64,000 bases of DNA from Marinomonas spartinae. GTDB lineage: Bacteria > Pseudomonadota > Gammaproteobacteria > Pseudomonadales > Marinomonadaceae. The stretch spans positions 17,529 through 81,528 of the forward strand of contig NZ_FLOB01000016.1 of assembly GCF_900089775.1 (NCBI RefSeq). The letters are read 5' to 3'. The position numbers were made by a program, and so were the translations under genes. The notes under the pieces are model-generated. The model did not search any database and had not been told where the DNA came from. It saw nothing but the letters and a program-made list of their open reading frames with translations. This document shows, one piece after another, positions 8,318 to 16,268 of this stretch (the stretch's first letter is position 1; every line of letters begins with the position of its first letter).

Positions 8318-9232
8318 ATGCGGTATTTCACCTTAAAGCAGCTCTACTATTTTGCAACGGTCGTCGAAACTGAAAGCATTGCAGAAGCGTCTCGTAAATT
8401 GCACATCGCCCAACCCTCTATATCAATTGCCATCAAAAATCTTGAGGACTCCTTCGGGCAGCAGCTTTTGATAAGACATCACGCACAAGGGGTTTCGCTA
8501 ACACCCAGCGGTCGACGATTTTATGATAAGGCACGAGAGCTACTCAGACTCTCCCATGAGTTTGAACAAAATACACTGGCGGCAAGCGACATCGCCAGTG
8601 GCAAAATCTCCATTGGGAGTTTTGAATCGGTTGCGCCTCTTTACATTCCAAAATTGATCGCGGGCTTTAAACAGCAGTACCCGGATATAGAAATTCAACT
8701 GCACGATGGTGAACAGCATGAAATCATGGTGGGGTTACATCGGGGTCAATTCGATCTTGCTTTCTTATATGACCTGCAACTGGATAATTCGATTCGCAAA
8801 GAAACCTTAAATGCGCCACATAAGCCTTATGCACTTCTGCCTGCCAAGCATCCACTGGCACAAAAACGCTCGGTGACGCTGGCTGAGCTAAGCCGCGAAC
8901 CGATGGTTATACTGGATGTTATCCCCAGCCGAAATTATTTTTTAAGCCTGTTTACCGAGAAAGGTCTGCATCCAGAGATTGCGTACGCTTCCCCCTCTAT
9001 AGAAATGGTCCGCTGCATGGTGGGACAGGGACAAGGATTTTCTGTGCTGGTTACCAAGCCCTGCACCAATATTACCTACGACGGTCAAGAGCTGGCGTAT
9101 CTTGATATTGAAGATGAAATGGAAAGCTCAACCTTAATCATGGCGTATTTGAAAACCAATGAACCGACCCATCCTGCACGCTTATTTATGGATTATTGCC
9201 GCAGTGTCGATCTTGATAATAAGGAAGAGTAA
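8318..9232 (+). CDS. LysR-family transcriptional regulator
   Basis: The 304-residue protein has an N-terminal winged helix-turn-helix (residues about 3-62: FTLKQLYYFATVVETESIAE, then AQPSISIAIKNLE), followed by the LysR substrate-binding domain from about residue 90 (GKISIGSFESVAPLYIP). Length is normal. It is divergent from the ABC transporter unit and directly upstream of the flavoprotein-Rid-DUF1028-deacylase genes, so it most likely controls both in response to the imported compound. The inducer is unknown. The ATG at 8318 is preceded by a modest AGG. Confidence 0.9.
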   Translation: MRYFTLKQLYYFATVVETESIAEASRKLHIAQPSISIAIKNLEDSFGQQLLIRHHAQGVSLTPSGRRFYDKARELLRLSHEFEQNTLAASDIASGKISIGSFESVAPLYIPKLIAGFKQQYPDIEIQLHDGEQHEIMVGLHRGQFDLAFLYDLQLDNSIRKETLNAPHKPYALLPAKHPLAQKRSVTLAELSREPMVILDVIPSRNYFLSLFTEKGLHPEIAYASPSIEMVRCMVGQGQGFSVLVTKPCTNITYDGQELAYLDIEDEMESSTLIMAYLKTNEPTHPARLFMDYCRSVDLDNKEE

Positions 9233-9402
9233 ATAGAACAAACACAAACATAATTCGATGAGCAAATTAAAAGCATTTTATACCATCGATATTTTTTCTA
9301 TTTAGATCGTATATTTATAATATTTTACTGTCTTTATTCACTGCCATAAGCTGAGTTCATCCCTTTTGGGCAATTAACATCCGGCAATAAAGGCATTTAC
9401 AC

Positions 9403-10662
9403 ATGACAGTGACTATTACAGACATCGACACACTGGTTGTCGGGGCAGGCCAAGCAGGTATTGCCATGAGCGAGCACTTAACTCGCCAAGAAGTACCGCA
9501 CATCGTACTCGAGAAAAACCGTATTGCCGAAGCATGGCGAAGCCATCGATGGGACTCCCTCGTTGCAAATGGCCCCGCATGGCATGACCGCTTCCCTGGC
9601 ATGACATTCCCTGGTGCTCACCCAGACAGCTTTGTCTCAAAAGACAAAGTCGCTGACTATTTCCAAGCGTATGCCCATAAATTTGATGCCCCTGTCAAAA
9701 CGGGGGTTGAAGTCTTTAGTGCGGTCCGAGATGAAGGTAACGGCGGTTTCATCATCGAAACATCAGAAGGCTCCTTTAAAGCGCAACGTATTGTCAGCGC
9801 CACTGGACCGTTTCAAATTCCGACCATTCCATCCATTGCGCCGACCGACCCTGAGCTCTACCAGATTCATTCTGCAAAATATTATAACCCAGAGCAGTTA
9901 CCTGAAGGTGCCGTATTGGTCGTGGGAGCAGGGTCTTCCGGCGTACAAATTGCGGATGAACTAAACCGTGCCGGCAAACAAGTTTTTCTTTCGGTAGGAC
10001 CTCATGATCGACCACCTCGTAGCTATCGAGGCCGTGACTTTGTTTGGTGGCTTGGCGTATTAGGGTTATGGGACGCGGCAGCCAATGAGCCAGGCAAAGA
10101 GCATGTCACCATTGCCGTAAGCGGTGCAGAAGGCGGCAAAACCATCGACTTTCGAGAGTTAGCATCACAGGGGCTGAATCTTGTTGGTCGCACCAGTGCA
10201 TTTGAAAATGGCAACGTATACTTTGATGGTGATTTGGCAAAGAATATTCGTGCAGGTGATGATAACTACCTTTCTCTGCTAGACCGCGCAGACGAATACG
10301 TCGCTCGCCACGGTCTAGATTTACCTGAGGAACCAGACGCTCGGCACTTCCTAGCGGATCCTGAGTGCATGACCAACCCAACCACTAAGCTAAACCTGAA
10401 AGCGGCGGGCATCAATACGATTATTTGGGCTACGGGTTACACCACGGATTACAGCTGGCTGAAGGTTAATGCCTTTGATGAGAACCATCAACCTAAGCAC
10501 CATCGCGGTGTTTCCAGCGAGGCCGGTGTGTACTTTTTAGGCTTACCTTGGTTATCACGTCGTGGTTCTACCTTTATCTGGGGTGTTTGGCACGATGCAA
10601 AATACATCGCAGACCAAATCGTGATTCAACGCCAATACCAGTACTATCCAAATAACGTTTAG
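9403..10662 (+). CDS. FAD/NADPH-dependent monooxygenase (CzcO/FMO-like)
   Basis: The 419-residue flavoprotein has two dinucleotide-binding motifs, GAGQAG (residues 14-19, FAD) and GAGSSG (175-180, NADPH), and the ATGY block at 343-346 found near the end of flavin monooxygenases and N-hydroxylases. The exact Baeyer-Villiger fingerprint is not seen; the matching segment reads QIHSAKYYNPEQL. Such enzymes oxygenate amines, sulfur or carbonyl groups. It is the first gene of a plus-strand unit with Rid, DUF1028 and M20 proteins, which suggests that it oxidises a nitrogen-containing substrate to an imine or similar product (inference). The ribosome site before ATG 9403 is weak (AAAGG about 10 bases upstream). 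Confidence 0.8.
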   Translation: MTVTITDIDTLVVGAGQAGIAMSEHLTRQEVPHIVLEKNRIAEAWRSHRWDSLVANGPAWHDRFPGMTFPGAHPDSFVSKDKVADYFQAYAHKFDAPVKTGVEVFSAVRDEGNGGFIIETSEGSFKAQRIVSATGPFQIPTIPSIAPTDPELYQIHSAKYYNPEQLPEGAVLVVGAGSSGVQIADELNRAGKQVFLSVGPHDRPPRSYRGRDFVWWLGVLGLWDAAANEPGKEHVTIAVSGAEGGKTIDFRELASQGLNLVGRTSAFENGNVYFDGDLAKNIRAGDDNYLSLLDRADEYVARHGLDLPEEPDARHFLADPECMTNPTTKLNLKAAGINTIIWATGYTTDYSWLKVNAFDENHQPKHHRGVSSEAGVYFLGLPWLSRRGSTFIWGVWHDAKYIADQIVIQRQYQYYPNNV

Positions 10663-10695
10663 AGGCCACCATCATGCCGACACACACGAATTCGC

Positions 10696-11088
10696 ATGTT
10701 TAACACTAAAGAAACCTATCCTAATCAATCACTTGATAATGATTTATGCCAAGCCGTTGTGGCGGGTAATACGGTATATGTTCGCGGTCAGGTCGGTACC
10801 GATTTTGAAGGTAATCTCATTGGCCTAGGGAATCCGCAAGCACAAGCGGAGCAAGCCATGAAAAACGTCAAGCAGCTGCTCGAAGAAGCGGGCAGTGATT
10901 TGTCCCACATAGTAAAAACCACCACCTACATTACCGACCCACGCTACCGCGAACCCGTTTATCGCGAAGTGGGCAAATGGCTAAAAGGCGTTTTTCCCAT
11001 TTCAACAGGCTTGGTAGTGGCTGGCTTGGCGCAACCACAATGGCTCATGGAAATCGATGTCATTGCCGTAATACCAGAGAAGAAGTAA
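10696..11088 (+). CDS. Rid (YjgF/YER057c/UK114) family protein lacking the catalytic Arg
   Basis: The 130-residue chain has the Rid fold signature (VYVRGQVGTDFEGN, QAEQAMKNVKQLLEEAGSDLSHIVK, LMEIDVIAVIP). True RidA enamine/imine deaminases have an Arg in the PARS motif; here the segment reads PISTG (residues 101-105), so the protein falls with Rid groups lacking that residue, whose activity is less known. The start is odd. The ribosome-site-like AGAGG serves an ATG at 10674 that opens a frame of only nine codons (MPTHTNSHV) ending at 10701-10703, across the ATG at 10696 used here. A 2-base loss that separated an original MPTHT... start from the rest would explain this. Confidence 0.75.
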   Translation: MFNTKETYPNQSLDNDLCQAVVAGNTVYVRGQVGTDFEGNLIGLGNPQAQAEQAMKNVKQLLEEAGSDLSHIVKTTTYITDPRYREPVYREVGKWLKGVFPISTGLVVAGLAQPQWLMEIDVIAVIPEKK

Positions 11089-11101
11089 CTAAGGAGAGAA
11101 T

Positions 11102-11776
11102 ATGACTATATCTATTACCGCGTTCTGCCCAGAGAGCGGACAACTGGGTATTGCAATCAGTTCTTCCAGCATTGCAGTAGGAGCTCGCTGCCCTTGGCTG
11201 TTGTCTGGAGTGGGGGCGGTTTCCAGCCAAAACATCACGTTGCCTGCACTAGGACAAAAAATTCTAGTGCGCATGGAGACAGGGCTCACACCGGATCAAG
11301 CCTTAAAAGCATCACTATCAGACGATAAGTTCAGCGCCTATCGTCAAGTAGCAGTCATTGATACCCATGGACAAACAGCCTGTTTTAGCGGCACCGAAAC
11401 CCTAGGCATCCATCATATGGTAAAAGGTCACCACTGCGTGGCGGCGGGTAATATGCTGTCTCAGTCAAATGTAATTGACGCTATGATACAGGCCTTTGAA
11501 GCCAGTTCCGGCGAATTAACAACCCGTTTGATTGACGCACTTACCGCTGGCATCAATCAAGGTGGCGAGGCTGGACCAGAACATTCTGCTGCCGTAAAAG
11601 TGGTGGATGACTATACATGGCCAATTGTTGATTTACGTGTCGATTGGGCAGACGAAGACCCTGTCGGGGAACTTAGCAAGCTATGGCAAGATTACGAACC
11701 ACAAATGCAAGCCTATGTTACTCGAGCACTAGACCCTAGACAGGCCCCTAGTTACGGAGTACCGGGGGATGAGTAG
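11102..11776 (+). CDS. DUF1028 family protein (Ntn-hydrolase-like)
   Basis: The 224-residue protein opens with TISITAFCPESGQLGIAISSSSIAVGARCPW and has the blocks AVSSQNITLPALGQKIL and CVAAGNMLS of the DUF1028 family. That family is predicted to adopt an Ntn-hydrolase-like fold, and its reaction is not established to my knowledge. A clear ribosome site (AAGGAGAG) precedes ATG 11102. The stop overlaps the start of the M20 gene by 8 bases, so translation is probably coupled. An amide-hydrolase step next to the deacylase is a guess from context. Confidence 0.8.
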   Translation: MTISITAFCPESGQLGIAISSSSIAVGARCPWLLSGVGAVSSQNITLPALGQKILVRMETGLTPDQALKASLSDDKFSAYRQVAVIDTHGQTACFSGTETLGIHHMVKGHHCVAAGNMLSQSNVIDAMIQAFEASSGELTTRLIDALTAGINQGGEAGPEHSAAVKVVDDYTWPIVDLRVDWADEDPVGELSKLWQDYEPQMQAYVTRALDPRQAPSYGVPGDE

Positions 11777-12938
11777 TCCTGCCTCCCACTCTATTCGGGA
11801 TATCCTGAGTCAATTACTCCGCTTTGATAGCACCAGCCGAGAATCGAATATCGAGCTTATTCAATTTATTCAACACTATCTTAACGCGTTGAATATTGAC
11901 TCGACGCTGATTTTTAACACGGAGGGCACCAAAGCGAACCTTTACGCTCGCCTTGGTCCCCCAGGAAATGGCGGTGTTATGTTATCAGGCCATACGGATG
12001 TGGTGCCTGTTGATGGACAGAATTGGTCTGTTCCGCCTTTTCAACTCACCAAGCAGGACAATAAATACTTTGGCAGAGGCAGTGCTGACATGAAAGGCTT
12101 TATTGCCTGTGTGCTGCATGTCATCCCTTTATTCCAAGAAAATCAACTCACCCTCCCCCTTCATCTGGCTTTTTCTTACGACGAAGAAGTCGGCTGCTTA
12201 GGGGTTCGTAGCCTTATTGAACACTTGCGAGCCTCTCCCGATAAACCCGCTATGTGTATTATTGGTGAACCCACGAACATGAAGCCCGTTTATGGTCACA
12301 AAGGGAAAATCGCCATGCGCTGTAAAGTACATGGCCATGCTTGCCATTCCGCTTATACCCCTGAAGGCGTCAATGCCATTGAGTATGCGGCTAAGCTCAT
12401 CAATAAAGTAACCGAACTTTCTACTCCGTTAAAAGAGGAGCAAGATGAGCGCTTTGATCCACCTTATAGCACATTACAGACAGGACTAATTCAAGGAGGA
12501 GCCGCACTCAATATTGTGCCGGAGTTCTGCCAATTTGATGTCGAAATGCGTTATCTACCAGAAAGCAATGCCAAAGCTACTTTTGAGACACTACAGCACT
12601 ACGCTTCCTCTTGCTTAGAGCCTGAGATGCAACGCATTCATGGGAAGTCCAAGATCCAGTTTGAAACGCTTGCGACGTACCCTCCTTTACTGACAGACCC
12701 ACAATCCGACTTTGCCCAATGGTTAGCAAAATGGAGTAACAGCGCTGAATTCGATACCGTCGCATTTGGTACAGAAGGCGGGCTATTTGATGAAGCGGGT
12801 GTTGCCACCCTAGTATGTGGCCCAGGCAGTATGGAGCAAGGCCACAAACCGGACGAGTTTGTTCAAATTGATCAATTAGAACAGTGTAAAAACATGCTCA
12901 CCAATCTGTGTGAATGGATGAGTGACCAAACACTTTAA
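11769..12938 (+). CDS. M20-family deacylase (ArgE/DapE-like)
   Basis: The 389-residue metallohydrolase has all zinc-site blocks of acetylornithine deacetylase-like M20 enzymes: SGHTD (His75, Asp77), GRGSADMKG with Asp107 as bridging ligand, YDEE with general base Glu139 and ligand Glu140, GEPTN near residue 168, and the C-terminal GHKPDEF histidine. The ArgE-like lid domain includes GHKGKIAMRCKVHGHACHSA. These enzymes release an acyl group from an N-acyl amino acid. Because it sits at the end of a catabolic unit and not with arginine genes, I doubt that it is the biosynthetic ArgE. It is convergent with the next gene, with only 23 bases between them and no hairpin. Confidence 0.85.
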   Translation: MSSPASHSIRDILSQLLRFDSTSRESNIELIQFIQHYLNALNIDSTLIFNTEGTKANLYARLGPPGNGGVMLSGHTDVVPVDGQNWSVPPFQLTKQDNKYFGRGSADMKGFIACVLHVIPLFQENQLTLPLHLAFSYDEEVGCLGVRSLIEHLRASPDKPAMCIIGEPTNMKPVYGHKGKIAMRCKVHGHACHSAYTPEGVNAIEYAAKLINKVTELSTPLKEEQDERFDPPYSTLQTGLIQGGAALNIVPEFCQFDVEMRYLPESNAKATFETLQHYASSCLEPEMQRIHGKSKIQFETLATYPPLLTDPQSDFAQWLAKWSNSAEFDTVAFGTEGGLFDEAGVATLVCGPGSMEQGHKPDEFVQIDQLEQCKNMLTNLCEWMSDQTL

Positions 12939-12961
12939 ACAAAACATCAAATATAACCCTA

Positions 12962-14014
12962 TTACTTGGCAGGGTTTCGCTCATAAAAAGCCGCATCCTG
13001 GACGCCCGTGTAACGAGGAGTGAACCACTTAGCTTCCTGTAAGCTATTCTGCACGTGATCAGCCACGCCCATCACGGAGGCGAAAAGCGCCATACGAATA
13101 GGCACACCGGCATCGGTCTGACGAAAGATGGCTAAACGTGAATCTGAGTTCAGGTCATCCGACAGGTCGTTTGCTCCTTCACGACTGTCCCGGGGCAAAG
13201 GGTGCATAATCAAGGTATTGGGAGAAGCAAAACGCTCAAACAACGCCGCATCAATACGAAAGTTGCTGGAGTAGTTTTCTGCTAATTCATTCTCAGGAAA
13301 ACGCTCTTTTTGCACTCGGGTTGTGTAAATCACATCCGCTTGCCTCAACGCCTCACCCACGTTCTGAGTTTCCTCCACGTCTATGGTTTGCTTTGCGAGC
13401 ATATCTCTAAGGTTCTCCGGCAATCGTAAGTTTTCTGGCGACAGAAAAATCAATTTACGAGGCGAAAAACGCACCAATAGTTTCACCAGAGAATGAATCG
13501 TACGGCCAAACCGCAGATCCCCTGCCAACACAATCACGCTTTTCTGCAAACAACGATCTGTTCGTTGCAACTCCCGCTCTAACGTATACAAATCAAGCAA
13601 GGCTTGCGTGGGGTGTTCACCAGCACCATTACCGCCATTGATTACGGGAACATAGGTTTGTGCAGCAATGTCATAAATTGCCTGCTCCTCAGGATGGCGA
13701 ACAACGAGAATATCCCCATAGCCACTCACGACACGACTGGTATCTTCAAGGGATTCCCCCTTGGCAATGGAAGAAAAGGAAAAGCCCGTTGTGCTGGAAA
13801 CCGATCCACCAAGGCGCATAAAAGCCGAATCAAAGCTAAGACGAGTACGGGTACTTGGCTCAAAGAACAAACTGCACAACATCGCCCCTTCCAATATACG
13901 AGTATACTTTAACCCCTTCGCTACTGGCTGAAGGAGATCCGCCAGCTCGAACAATCGATGAAGATCGTCATTATCAATACAGTCACAACTTAGAATATGC
14001 TTACCCGTTAACAT
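12962..14014 (-). CDS. pyrB: aspartate carbamoyltransferase
   Basis: A 350-residue transcarbamoylase with the carbamoyl-phosphate loop FFEPSTRTR (residues 50-58), the KGES loop (85-88), VVRHP (104-108), GNGAGEHPTQ (128-137) and HPLPR near residue 275. It catalyses carbamoyl phosphate plus aspartate to carbamoylaspartate in pyrimidine synthesis. I start at ATG 14014 because AAGGAG lies 7 bases upstream; the longer frame from 14068 has no such site. It is about 40 residues longer than E. coli PyrB, mostly at the C-terminus (FTPRYTGVQDAAFYERNPAK). No pyrI or pyrC is nearby, so regulation and assembly are unknown. The transcarbamoylase family is clear; the ATCase call rests on overall motif match. 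Confidence 0.85.
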   Translation of the reverse strand: MLTGKHILSCDCIDNDDLHRLFELADLLQPVAKGLKYTRILEGAMLCSLFFEPSTRTRLSFDSAFMRLGGSVSSTTGFSFSSIAKGESLEDTSRVVSGYGDILVVRHPEEQAIYDIAAQTYVPVINGGNGAGEHPTQALLDLYTLERELQRTDRCLQKSVIVLAGDLRFGRTIHSLVKLLVRFSPRKLIFLSPENLRLPENLRDMLAKQTIDVEETQNVGEALRQADVIYTTRVQKERFPENELAENYSSNFRIDAALFERFASPNTLIMHPLPRDSREGANDLSDDLNSDSRLAIFRQTDAGVPIRMALFASVMGVADHVQNSLQEAKWFTPRYTGVQDAAFYERNPAK

Positions 14015-14059
14015 CTTAGGCTCCTTATAAGCGCTATGAATGAAAATGAAACCATTTTT

Positions 14060-14088
14060 TATATCCAAAACTCATCATTTTAGATATA
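14060..14088. promoter_or_regulatory. AT-rich dyad upstream of pyrB
   Basis: TATATC-c-AAAA (14060-14070) and TTTT-a-GATATA (14078-14088) form an interrupted palindrome about 46 bases before the pyrB start. It may be an operator or part of a leader; there is no direct support. Confidence 0.25.
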
Positions 14089-14117
14089 AAAAAAGCCTCA
14101 AATAATTTGAGGCTTTT
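14089..14117 (-). terminator. Rho-independent terminator of the kinase-phosphatase cassette
   Basis: The stem GCCTCAAA/TTTGAGGC with a 3-base loop lies 12 bases after the kinase stop and is followed on the minus strand by seven T. A-tracts on the other side also make it functional on the plus strand. It separates the cassette from pyrB. Confidence 0.85.
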
Positions 14118-14128
14118 TGACTTTTTCC

Positions 14129-15214
14129 TTAGAACTCAATAGGTCGATCTTTGAGCTTTACCACCGGATGGGCTCGTTGATTTGGCTGACCAGGGTACTT
14201 TGAATATAAAACTACTGAATCGACTTCAAGCCTACTATTTCCATAAATACTTGATTTACTTACGTAAACATCATGATCGCCCCCTTTCGCAAAAAAACTA
14301 TAACCACTTTGAAAGGTCCGCGTTATTCTACCTTCATATCTGTCCCCAGATTGGTAACATAAATCCTGACACGCACTAACTAGCTCTGTGGACGTTGGCC
14401 TCTTAGAAGGGTCGTACTCCAAACATCTATCTACTAGCCCTTGCAATTCCTTTGATAATGCTGAAAATTGCGGATTACTAGTCATAAATAGTGGCCATGG
14501 CTGCCGGTTCTTGGTGCTCACATTTACAGCAGCTTCCAAATATACTCCGAACGGGAAGTCTCCTGTCATCAGCTTAAACATCATTGCGCCTATAGACCAA
14601 ATATCTATTGCTTCAGTAAGATCAATATTCGGCTTCCTAAACATCATCTCTGGAGCCATAAATGGAAGAGCTCCTCTTACAGTTCCTGATGTAGAGCGCG
14701 TCATATCTCCTGACCGAGCTTCTTCGGAAAATACCTGTTCTGTAAAAGTAGCAATGCCAAAGTCTGTTATCTTAAGACCTGTTACCCCAACACCTTTCGT
14801 AACCATTATATTACTAGGCTTTAAATCGCGATGTATCACACCTTGAAGATGAGACGCTTGAACACCTTTTGCTAATAAATGAAAGACCTTTGCTGACATA
14901 TGAGGATCAAAATATTCATATAATGAAGCTTTATCCTCAAGAGTCCCGCCATCAACTAGCTCTTCAATTAAATAAGCTTCACCAGAGTCCTCGAAGTAAT
15001 CCAATGTTTTTGCTACATTGTGATGATTTACTCTCGCTGCGATAATCGCACTATTCTTGAACTTTTGATCTTTTTGAGTTTCTTGAGGCGTTTTCAGGGC
15101 CACCAATATATCAAGTTTAGTATCCAACGCACGATATACGTGTTGCATACCTCCCGACCCTATATGCTCTTCAATTTTATATCTACCACCCACCAATTGA
15201 CCTGAATTAATCAT
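14129..15214 (-). CDS. Ser/Thr protein kinase with C-terminal cold-shock/OB-like domain
   Basis: The 361-residue protein has a Hanks-type kinase domain (about 10-285): glycine loop GSGGMQHVY, VALK with Lys41, HRDLKPSN (128-135), DFG (151-153) and APE (187-189). By eye the alpha-C glutamate is a serine (residue 55), so the usual Lys-Glu salt bridge may be missing. Residues about 293-355 match the pattern of a cold-shock domain (GRITRTF, GYSFFAK, DVYVSKSS, then a late V and a basic end), a fold that binds single-stranded nucleic acid. No membrane segment or signal peptide is seen. The start ATGA overlaps the stop of the second kinase by 4 bases. Last gene of a PP2C-kinase-kinase operon. The cold-shock assignment is inference. 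Confidence 0.85.
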   Translation of the reverse strand: MINSGQLVGGRYKIEEHIGSGGMQHVYRALDTKLDILVALKTPQETQKDQKFKNSAIIAARVNHHNVAKTLDYFEDSGEAYLIEELVDGGTLEDKASLYEYFDPHMSAKVFHLLAKGVQASHLQGVIHRDLKPSNIMVTKGVGVTGLKITDFGIATFTEQVFSEEARSGDMTRSTSGTVRGALPFMAPEMMFRKPNIDLTEAIDIWSIGAMMFKLMTGDFPFGVYLEAAVNVSTKNRQPWPLFMTSNPQFSALSKELQGLVDRCLEYDPSKRPTSTELVSACQDLCYQSGDRYEGRITRTFQSGYSFFAKGGDHDVYVSKSSIYGNSRLEVDSVVLYSKYPGQPNQRAHPVVKLKDRPIEF

Positions 15215-16266
15215 ACAACCACCTCTGGGTTTGATATATCAAATGTCACAAATGCTCGGCTTTGTGACTTTGATGACTCGAAAGTCAATACTGACGATTC
15301 AGGGAGCGCCCTACCAACGGTAGCAATTTGGTTATTAACCCTAACACACCCACTTATATGAGTAATTTTGAAGTCATACCCATCATATTCGATCGAAATT
15401 GATGTAGGATCATTTTGAAGCCCAATTTTTGTGGATCGTTTACTACTATCGACATATTTTTGTTCATCCCCAATAATAAAAAGCCCTGTATGCCGTCCTT
15501 TTAGAAGATACCTTCTAAGACATATTTCAACATTTTTCATACTAGGACGCATAGCGGGATCATAAGAAAGACATTGCTCAATAATATCGACCACCTTCGA
15601 ATCCACACCAGAAAGTGACTCTCTTATTTTTCCACCTCGAATATATTCTAAAGGAGGCAACTCACACAATTCTTGAGGAAGCTCTTTATTAGCTAACACC
15701 AAAGCAGTTATAGCAAATGCATATACATCAACCGCTTTTGAAAAATTAGATGATCCCGCTCCCCAAAGCTCTGGAGCCATAAATACAAATGTCCCAACAA
15801 CCCCTTTGGTCGCAGCGTTTGATTGCGATCTAGACAGACCAAAGTCGAAAATCTTAATCACACCATCTTCATTCATCCGAACATTATTAGGCTTTAAATC
15901 CCGATGAATAATTCCGTGATTGTGAATGTCGACTAGACCACATGCAATTTGCCAAAGATGATGAATGAGAACGTCGGAGCCAAGTTCATCATAATCTAAT
16001 TCAGAAAGATCTTTCCCCTCAATGAACTCTAAAACCAATCCTTCTCGACCTTGAATGTTTATTACGTCATAGAGCTGAACAACGTGCTTGGAACGTAACT
16101 GCATCAATGCTAACTGCTCATCCAAAAAGCGTCTTTCTTCAACCCCCGCCTGTAGAAATTTTATTGCAACCTTGCGATCTAAATGAAGATCCTTGCTAAA
16201 AGCAACCTCCCCCATACCTCCAAAATTAGAGATTTCACTAAGTGGTTCATATCTATATTCACTCAT
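15211..16266 (-). CDS. Ser/Thr protein kinase with C-terminal FHA-like domain
   Basis: The 351-residue kinase has a slightly degenerate glycine loop (NFGGMGEVA), VAIK with Lys36, an alpha-C Glu50, HRDLKPNN (121-128), DFG (141-143) and APE (164-166), ending near residue 252. The C-terminal part (about 258-345) is beta-rich; the segment GCVRVNNQIATVGRALPESSVLTF resembles the second half of an FHA phosphothreonine-binding domain, though the canonical Arg and Ser are not certain. No membrane segment is seen. Two bases separate it from the upstream phosphatase gene, and it overlaps the next kinase by 4, so the three are surely cotranscribed. It could phosphorylate the partner kinase or an OB-domain-bound target (inference). 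Confidence 0.85.
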   Translation of the reverse strand: MSEYRYEPLSEISNFGGMGEVAFSKDLHLDRKVAIKFLQAGVEERRFLDEQLALMQLRSKHVVQLYDVINIQGREGLVLEFIEGKDLSELDYDELGSDVLIHHLWQIACGLVDIHNHGIIHRDLKPNNVRMNEDGVIKIFDFGLSRSQSNAATKGVVGTFVFMAPELWGAGSSNFSKAVDVYAFAITALVLANKELPQELCELPPLEYIRGGKIRESLSGVDSKVVDIIEQCLSYDPAMRPSMKNVEICLRRYLLKGRHTGLFIIGDEQKYVDSSKRSTKIGLQNDPTSISIEYDGYDFKITHISGCVRVNNQIATVGRALPESSVLTFESSKSQSRAFVTFDISNPEVVV

Positions 16267-16268
16267 CT

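Noticed and set aside
11769..12938. Biosynthetic argE
   Set aside because: No arginine genes nearby; operon overlap with DUF1028 and the flavoprotein points to a catabolic deacylase.
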